NCBI GenBank assembly: GCA_964451325.1
Contig: CAYVHO010000002.1
Span: forward strand, 217,506 to 281,505
DNA length: 64,000 bases
DNA from: JAADHI01 sp964451325
Lineage (GTDB): Bacteria; Nitrospirota; Nitrospiria; SBBL01; JAADHI01
Direction: 5' to 3'
The position numbers and the translations under genes were made by a program. Of the stretch, positions 58,842-64,000 are shown one piece after another (the stretch's first letter is position 1; the number at the start of each line of letters is the position of its first letter). The notes under the pieces are model-generated. The model saw nothing but the letters and a program-made list of their open reading frames with translations. It was not told where the DNA came from and did no database searches.

Positions 58842-59717
58842 ATGAATTTACACGGCTCTATTGTGGCCATTGTTACCCCCTTTCGGGACGGTCGTCTCGA
58901 TGAGGCGGCGCTCAGTGCCTTGATTGAAGACCACGTCGCTGCGGGAACCTCAGGTATTGTGCCTTGTGGCACGACAGGAGAGTCCGCCACACTCACGCAC
59001 GAAGAACACAAACGGGTGATCGAATTGACGGTCAAGGTGGCCTCCGGCCGCATTCCTGTGATTGCGGGTTCGGGTTCAAACAGTACAGAAGAAGCCATCA
59101 ATCTGACCCTGCATGCAAAGTCGGCGGGTGCAGATGCGGCCCTTTTAATTACGCCCTATTACAATAAACCGACCCAAGAGGGTCTTTATCAACATTACAA
59201 AAAAATAGCAGAGGCCGTTGATATCCCCATTGTGCTTTATAATATTCCGGGGCGCACAGGGGTCAATATGTTACCGGAGACGGTTGCACGCCTGATGCCG
59301 TATGAAAACATTGTGGGCATGAAAGAAGGCAGCGGTTCGGTTCAGCAAGTGGCCGAGTTGATTCATCTTTGTGGAGCGCGATTGACGGTTATTTCGGGAG
59401 ATGATGCGATCACCCTGCCCATGATGTCCCTGGGTGCAAAAGGGGCCATTTCAGTAACGGCCAATATCGCACCGGAAGACATGTCAAAGATGATGTTTGC
59501 CGCAGAACGTGGGGATATGATTGAAGCAAGACGCTGGCACAATAAATTGTATCCACTGCATAAGGTTCTTTTTTTAGAGACCAATCCCGTCCCGGTCAAA
59601 GCCGCTTTGGCCATGATGGGAAAGTGTCGTGATGAGGTTCGTTTACCGCTTGCGCCTTTGTCTAATCAAAACAAGGCGTCTTTGAAGACCGTACTCGCCG
59701 AATACGGTTTACTTTAG
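58842..59717 (+). CDS. dapA: 4-Hydroxy-tetrahydrodipicolinate synthase
   Basis: 291 residues. Condenses pyruvate and aspartate semialdehyde. Marks: VPCGTTGESATLTHEEH, TPYYNKPTQEGLYQHY with the catalytic tyrosine, YNIPGRTGVNM and GMKEGSG with the Schiff-base lysine. Typical length; followed after 25 bases by a flavin reductase gene. Confidence 0.96.
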   Translation: MNLHGSIVAIVTPFRDGRLDEAALSALIEDHVAAGTSGIVPCGTTGESATLTHEEHKRVIELTVKVASGRIPVIAGSGSNSTEEAINLTLHAKSAGADAALLITPYYNKPTQEGLYQHYKKIAEAVDIPIVLYNIPGRTGVNMLPETVARLMPYENIVGMKEGSGSVQQVAELIHLCGARLTVISGDDAITLPMMSLGAKGAISVTANIAPEDMSKMMFAAERGDMIEARRWHNKLYPLHKVLFLETNPVPVKAALAMMGKCRDEVRLPLAPLSNQNKASLKTVLAEYGLL

Positions 59718-59742
59718 TCCCCCCAAGCCAAGGAGTGTATTG

Positions 59743-60246
59743 ATGGATCAGGATACAAAAAAAACCGTGCTTCGCATGATTCCCTATGGTCTTTATGTTT
59801 TGACAGGAGAGACCCAAGAAGGTGAAGTGGCTGCCGCAACCATTAACTGGGTCACACAAACCGCTTTTAGTCCGCCACTCATTGTTGCTGGGGTGAAAGC
59901 TGATTCCGGAGCCCACAGCGTCATCAAGTCGGCAGGGTATTTTGCGCTTAACATGCTGGGAAAAGATCAAAGTGCCGCAGCCTATGCCTTTTTTAAACCC
60001 AGTACGAAGGTTGATGGCAAAATCAACGGCGAAGCCGTGCGCACAGGTTCGACGGGTGCACCCATCATGGAAAATGCTCCGGCTTATGTGGAATGTAAAC
60101 TGGTCGAGACCATTGAAAAAGGCGATCATTCTATTTTTATCGGCGAAGTCGTGGATGCAGGTTTAAAGGATGCGATTGAAGGTAGACCGGATGATGTGAC
60201 CTTGACGCTAAAGGATTTGGGCGAAAAGGTTTTTTACGGGGGCTAG
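59743..60246 (+). CDS. Flavin reductase-like FMN-binding protein
   Basis: 167 residues from the ATG behind AAGGAG (59731-59736); a TTG at 59740 is in frame. Marks of the flavin reductase-like split-barrel: VAAATINWVTQTAFSPPLIVAGVKADSGAHSVIKSAGYFALNMLG and the C-terminal HSIFIGEVVDAG. Likely binds FMN and reduces a small molecule or supplies reduced flavin, which BluB could use, though that is speculation. It lies between dapA and dapB and has no known role in lysine synthesis. Confidence 0.8.
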   Translation: MDQDTKKTVLRMIPYGLYVLTGETQEGEVAAATINWVTQTAFSPPLIVAGVKADSGAHSVIKSAGYFALNMLGKDQSAAAYAFFKPSTKVDGKINGEAVRTGSTGAPIMENAPAYVECKLVETIEKGDHSIFIGEVVDAGLKDAIEGRPDDVTLTLKDLGEKVFYGG

Positions 60247-60284
60247 GTAGGCCTAGGCCTAGAACACAAAAGGATAAAACACGC

Positions 60285-61091
60285 ATGAAAGTCATTGTTT
60301 CAGGTGCTGCGGGTCGCATGGGGCGCGCCATATTGGAAAGTCTTTATGATGAAGATGAGCTTGAACTGGGTGCAGCCGTAGAGAAAAAAGCACATCCGGC
60401 CATCAAAAAAGATGCGGGGGAGTTGATTGGCATCGGAAGCTGGGGTGTGAGTGTTTCGGCCTTTTCAAAAAAAACGATGGCAAGCGGCAAGGCCCTGATT
60501 GACTTTACCTATCCACAAGGCACCATTCAGATGCTTGAAGAAGCTGAAGCGCAGGGCAAAGCCATCGTGATTGGGACTACGGGCTTCACAGCAGATCAGC
60601 TTGAAAGAATCGAGTCTGCCGCTTTAAAAATCCCGATTGTGCTTTCTCCCAATATGAGCATCGGTGTCAATGTGCTCTACAAACTGATCCAGGAAGCCTC
60701 AACCGCTTTAGGCAGTGCTTACGATGTTGAAATTGTGGAAATCCACCATCGCCTCAAAAAAGACGCACCCAGCGGCACAGCGATTCGTATGGGGGAGGTG
60801 CTGGCCGCCGCACGTGGCACGACGCTACAGCAGTCGGGACGTTTCACACGTCAGGGAAATATCGGTGTCCGTCCGGTGGGTGAAATTGGCATACAGAGTT
60901 TGCGCGCAGGAGATGTGGTGGGTGAGCACACCATGACCTTTGCCGGGCCGGGGGAGCGTATCGAATTGACCCATCGCGCCCACAATCGCAATAATTTTGC
61001 ACGCGGGGCTTTGATGGCCGCACAATGGGTGGTTAAACAATCGCCAGGACTCTACGACATGATGGATGTCTTAAATTTAAATAAAAATTGA
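60285..61091 (+). CDS. dapB: 4-Hydroxy-tetrahydrodipicolinate reductase
   Basis: 268 residues. NAD(P)-binding VSGAAGRMGRAI at the start, IGTTGFTADQ, SPNMSIGVNVLYKL, and the signature EIHHRLKKDAPSGTA with the catalytic histidine and lysine. Product feeds DapL. AAAGGATAAAAC precedes the ATG. Intact. Confidence 0.96.
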   Translation: MKVIVSGAAGRMGRAILESLYDEDELELGAAVEKKAHPAIKKDAGELIGIGSWGVSVSAFSKKTMASGKALIDFTYPQGTIQMLEEAEAQGKAIVIGTTGFTADQLERIESAALKIPIVLSPNMSIGVNVLYKLIQEASTALGSAYDVEIVEIHHRLKKDAPSGTAIRMGEVLAAARGTTLQQSGRFTRQGNIGVRPVGEIGIQSLRAGDVVGEHTMTFAGPGERIELTHRAHNRNNFARGALMAAQWVVKQSPGLYDMMDVLNLNKN

Positions 61092-61102
61092 GGGAGTTTT
61101 AA

Positions 61103-62284
61103 GTGGGGAAATTAAAAGTAGAATTGGCGGATCGCATTAAAGGACTTCCGCCTTATCTTTTTGCAGCAATTGACAAGATGAAACAAGAGGCGATTGATGC
61201 CGGGAAAGACATCATCAATTTAGGCGTGGGCGATCCTGATTTACCCACACCCGCACCGATTATTGAAACCTTACAAAAGGCCGCCACGAATCCGAAACAT
61301 CATCAATATCCAAGTTATGTCGGTATGTTGTCCTTCCGTCAAGCGGTTGCTGATTGGTACAAGCGCCGTTTTAAGGTCTCACTTGATGCCACAACAGAAG
61401 TGCTGTCTTTGATTGGATCAAAAGAAGGCGTGGCCCATTTGCCGATGGCCCTGATCAATCCCGGCGATACGTCCTTGATGACTGACCCTGGTTATCCTGT
61501 TTACGAAGCAGGCACCCTTTTTGCGGGGGGAAAGTCTGTTTTTGTGCCGCTTAAAATTGAAAATGGTTTTTTGCCGGATTTGGATGCCATTCCCGATGAG
61601 GTTGCAGACAAAGCCAAACTTTTTTTCTTGAATTACCCCGGAAACCCCACGGCTGCCGTTGCGACACGCGCTTTTTTTGAGAAACTGGTGGCCTTCGCGC
61701 ATCGCCACAACGTCGTCATTTGCCACGATGCGGCCTATTCCGAAATTTATTACGACGGCAAACCGCCGGTCGGATTTATGGAAATTGACGGTGCAAAAGA
61801 CGTCGGGATCGAGCTACACTCACTTTCAAAAACCTACAACATGACAGGCTGGCGCATCGGTTTTGCGGTGGGAAATAGCAACGTCGTTGGCGCACTGGGT
61901 CAGGTCAAAACCAATATCGATTCGGGCATTTTTCAAGCCATTCAAGAAGCAGGCATTACGGCTTTAGAAATGGATGACGCACCCCTGGCCGCGATCCGCA
62001 ATATTTATCAGGAGAGGCGGGATGTCTTGGTTTCGGGTCTGCAAAAACTTGGATTTAAGGTGGATCCGCCTAAGGCGGCTTTTTATGTTTGGATTCCCAC
62101 ACCTGCGGGCATCTCTTCCTCCGAAATGACGGCAAAAATGTTGAAAAAATGTGCAATTGTCACCACGCCCGGCAGCGGGTTTGGCGCAAATGGTGAAGGT
62201 TATTTCCGCATGACACTTTGTGTTTCAAAAGAACGTTTGGCGGAAGCCATTGATCGTATGGAACAAGCAGGGATTCGGGGATAA
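61103..62284 (+). CDS. dapL: LL-diaminopimelate aminotransferase
   Basis: 393 residues from a GTG behind GGGAG. A class I/II aminotransferase that turns tetrahydrodipicolinate straight into LL-diaminopimelate, bypassing the succinyl or acetyl steps. Marks: INLGVGDPDLPTP, LSLIGSKEGVAHLPMALINPGD, LNYPGNPTAAVA and the PLP lysine in HSLSKTYNMTGWRIGF. The adjacent dapA and dapB and the lack of dapC, dapD or dapE in the window support this over another aminotransferase. Confidence 0.88.
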   Translation: MGKLKVELADRIKGLPPYLFAAIDKMKQEAIDAGKDIINLGVGDPDLPTPAPIIETLQKAATNPKHHQYPSYVGMLSFRQAVADWYKRRFKVSLDATTEVLSLIGSKEGVAHLPMALINPGDTSLMTDPGYPVYEAGTLFAGGKSVFVPLKIENGFLPDLDAIPDEVADKAKLFFLNYPGNPTAAVATRAFFEKLVAFAHRHNVVICHDAAYSEIYYDGKPPVGFMEIDGAKDVGIELHSLSKTYNMTGWRIGFAVGNSNVVGALGQVKTNIDSGIFQAIQEAGITALEMDDAPLAAIRNIYQERRDVLVSGLQKLGFKVDPPKAAFYVWIPTPAGISSSEMTAKMLKKCAIVTTPGSGFGANGEGYFRMTLCVSKERLAEAIDRMEQAGIRG

Positions 62285-62288
62285 AAGC

Positions 62289-62328
62289 GGTTTACGGTTT
62301 TCAGTTTACGGTTGACGGTTGACGGTGA
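62289..62328. repeat. Tandem heptamer repeat between dapL and folK
   Basis: Five 7-base units in a row (GGTTTAC, GGTTTTC, AGTTTAC, GGTTGAC, GGTTGAC) and a partial sixth. They fill most of the dapL-folK gap and run into a possible GTG start of folK, leaving no ribosome binding site. Confidence 0.75.
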
Positions 62329-62336
62329 ATCCTCAA

Positions 62337-62870
62337 ATGAACACCGCATTTATCGGTATCGGATCGAATATCGGCGACCGCCTTCAATTTTGTCAAAAGG
62401 CGGTCGCTGCACTTCAGCAGCATCCTCACATTCAAGTTAAAAAAATCTCCTCACTTTATGAAACTGCACCCGTCGACTTTCTCGAACAGGACTCTTTTTA
62501 CAATGCCGTTGTCTCCATAAAAACAAGTCTTTCTCCTGAGCAATTATTGCACGCTTGCCAGGAGATCGAAGCCCGTTTAGGTAAAAAGATTGTCATTTCA
62601 AAAGGCCCCCGAACGCTTGACCTTGATTTGCTCTTTTATGAGGAAGTGATTTTGGATACACCCGATTTAATTCTGCCCCATCCAGAAATTGCACGTCGTT
62701 TGTTTGTCTTGATTCCGCTTGCGGAAATTGCGCCAAATTACATGCACCCGGCAAAAGCTTGCAGCATTGAAGCCTTGCTCTGTGCTTTTCAGTCAGATAA
62801 ATTTAAGACCGTGGATTTACGGAAAGAAGCAGGGTGGGAAAAAATAGTACAGGAATCAAAAATCCCATGA
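62337..62870 (+). CDS. folK: 2-Amino-4-hydroxy-6-hydroxymethyldihydropteridine pyrophosphokinase
   Basis: 177 residues from the ATG at 62337; a GTG at 62325, within the repeat, is possible. Folate pathway. Marks: AFIGIGSNIGDRLQFC, SSLYETAPVDFLEQDSFYNAVV, and GPRTLDLDLLFYEEV with the metal-binding aspartates and LPHPEIARRLFVLIPL. No clear ribosome binding site. Overlaps panC by ATGA. Confidence 0.95.
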   Translation: MNTAFIGIGSNIGDRLQFCQKAVAALQQHPHIQVKKISSLYETAPVDFLEQDSFYNAVVSIKTSLSPEQLLHACQEIEARLGKKIVISKGPRTLDLDLLFYEEVILDTPDLILPHPEIARRLFVLIPLAEIAPNYMHPAKACSIEALLCAFQSDKFKTVDLRKEAGWEKIVQESKIP

Positions 62871-63718
62871 AACGGATTTCAAAGATTCAATCTGTCAAAC
62901 GCATTGTGCAAGAAGCCAAAAAAAAGGGTACGGTCGCTTTTGTGCCGACCATGGGGGCTTTTCATGCAGGCCATCTTTCTTTAATGAAAAAAGCAAAAGC
63001 GCAATGTGACTTTCTTGTCGTCTCTCTTTTTGTGAATCCCCTGCAATTCGGCCCCACGGAAGATTTTAAAATCTATCCCCGCACCCTTTCTAAAGATCGG
63101 GACTTAGCGGCCGATGCCGAGGTCGATTTATTTTGGACGCCACTCGAAAAAGAGCTTTTTCCCAAAGGGTTTCAAACTCAAATTTCCGTGGGTGAAATCA
63201 GTCAGGGTTTAGAAGGTAAATCTCGCCCCGATCATTTTAGTGGCGTGACGACGATCGTGGGCAAGCTCCTACAGATTATCCAGCCCGACCGCCTTTATCT
63301 CGGACAAAAAGATTACCAGCAATGCGTTGTCATTCAGCAAATGATTGCCGACCTTCATTTTGAGACAAAGCTTTCGATTTGCCCGATTGTCCGTGAAAAA
63401 GACGGTTTAGCAATGAGTTCCAGAAATGTGCGGCTTTCAGCCACTGAGCGGGAAATCGCACCCGTTTTGTATCGCGCACTTCAGTCATCAAAAACCCTCT
63501 TAAAATCAGGGGAAAAAGGCGTCCAGGCCATTATTCGGTCTGCGGAGCGGATTTTAGAAGCCATCCCGAAGATTAAAATCGACTACCTCACTCTTTGTGA
63601 TCTGGAGACCTTGCAGCCGATTTCCCAAATGAAAAATCGCGCTGTGCTGCTGGCGGCCGTCAAAATTGGCTCAGTGCGTCTGATCGACAATATCCTGCTT
63701 AAAGCCTCAAAAGTTTAA
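62867..63718 (+). CDS. panC: Pantothenate synthetase
   Basis: 283 residues. Joins pantoate and beta-alanine with ATP. Marks: VPTMGAFHAGHLSLMKKA (HIGH-like), SLFVNPLQFGPTEDF, LYLGQKDYQQCVVIQQM and KDGLAMSSRNVRLS (KMSKS-like). The ATG sits in the folK stop; an upstream in-frame ATG at 62834 adds only folK-overlapping residues. Confidence 0.96.
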   Translation: MKRISKIQSVKRIVQEAKKKGTVAFVPTMGAFHAGHLSLMKKAKAQCDFLVVSLFVNPLQFGPTEDFKIYPRTLSKDRDLAADAEVDLFWTPLEKELFPKGFQTQISVGEISQGLEGKSRPDHFSGVTTIVGKLLQIIQPDRLYLGQKDYQQCVVIQQMIADLHFETKLSICPIVREKDGLAMSSRNVRLSATEREIAPVLYRALQSSKTLLKSGEKGVQAIIRSAERILEAIPKIKIDYLTLCDLETLQPISQMKNRAVLLAAVKIGSVRLIDNILLKASKV

Positions 63719-64000
63719 GTCTGCCTCTGTGGCGCGACTTCTCTCCTTTTCTTTAAATCAGATCCAATCTTGCAAAAACAGATGAATTTCTGAGACCATA
63801 AGAAGATGTTAATTGAAAATGAAGGAATCATCCGACTTCTTTGTTTTTTTAAGTGTTTTTCTTTTAATGGCTTCTTGGGAGATTTTTGCACCGAGGCGTC
63901 CACTTTCGACTTCAAAAAGAAAACGCTCTCTCAGAAATGGTTTGCTAAATAGGGCTTGCTGAAAGAGTCATAAGTTAATGATTTTAAAAAGGTTTATTCT
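63719..64000. other. Right-end intergenic region
   Basis: No convincing gene. On the minus strand an open frame (63809-63967) reads ALFSKPFLRERFLFEVESG and then RLGAKISQEAIKRKTLKKTKK. It looks protein-like but has no ATG, GTG or TTG and is closed by a stop upstream, so it may be a gene scrap. No terminator for the panC operon was seen. Confidence 0.35.

Noticed and set aside
62289..62328. Start of folK at the upstream TTG/GTG inside the heptamer repeat
   Set aside because: The added residues (TVNPQ) come from repeat sequence and the family begins at MNTAFIGIGSN; the GTG remains possible but is not preferred.
63715..63915. Minus-strand 66-codon frame after panC starting with ATG
   Set aside because: Its sequence is low-complexity and lysine-rich without family features; a neighbouring frame looks more protein-like, so this one was not annotated.

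Overview
The window comes from a Gram-negative bacterium. It encodes two TonB-dependent outer-membrane receptors, a lipobox thiol peroxidase and an LptM-type lipoprotein. Genes are densely packed with many ATGA/GTGA overlaps. The BolA/monothiol-glutaredoxin pair and PrlC look proteobacterial, while lysine is made through an LL-diaminopimelate aminotransferase (DapL). An uncultured deltaproteobacterium-like lineage is a reasonable guess, but nothing here fixes the taxon; there is no rRNA or ribosomal protein gene in the window.

Layout. 1-3.7 kb: the end of a di-iron MBL-fold protein, oligopeptidase A, a DUF493 protein and a zinc-ribbon protein. 3.7-7.3 kb: a BrnTA toxin-antitoxin pair and a three-gene ABC-3C conflict system (nuclease-like/ABC-3C protein, MC6, DUF2326 ATPase). 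7.4-10.1 kb: Grx4, BolA, an MFS transporter and an unusual Tpx. 10.4-42.9 kb: a very large cobalamin supercluster. It has three cobalamin riboswitches, two receptors, BtuF/BtuC/BtuD-type transport, a YncE-like propeller, and an anaerobic-type (cbi) corrin pathway: cbiX, cbiHL fusion, cbiF, cbiG, cbiD, cbiET, cbiC, cbiA, cbiP, cbiB. It also has bluB, cobD, cobU, cobT, cobS and two unrelated adenosyltransferases. A precorrin-6A reductase (cbiJ/cobK) and a sirohydrochlorin-forming enzyme were not found in the window.

The supercluster has been invaded repeatedly. A REP-associated tyrosine transposase (RAYT) with its REP pairs sits between cobU and cobT, and one REP pair lies inside the RAYT reading frame. 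A YefM/YoeB - NACHT NTPase - HicAB block lies between the cytoplasmic btuF homologue and the PduO-type adenosyltransferase. A VapBC pair is translationally joined to cbiP. After cbiP there is a frameshifted scrap of a FecCD permease, then two tandem dynamin-like GTPases resembling the LeoBC/LeoA (Eleos) antiphage system, then a scrap of a DUF4411 gene.

47-50 kb holds two unrecognised proteins, the first behind a sigma-28-like promoter, and a PilZ protein. 50-56 kb is argD-argF-argG-argH, split by a small protein plus an SDH/Clp-fold serine protease cassette. 56-63.7 kb is lptM, lysA, a membrane protein, dapF, dapA, a flavin reductase, dapB, dapL, folK and panC.

Taken together the window reads as a biosynthetic chromosome region (B12, Arg, Lys, folate, pantothenate) whose operon junctions have been used as landing sites for at least four conflict or defence modules: ABC-3C, NACHT, the dynamin pair and the SDH-protease cassette. 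Four toxin-antitoxin pairs are also present. All calls were made by reading translations and DNA by eye; no database search was run.
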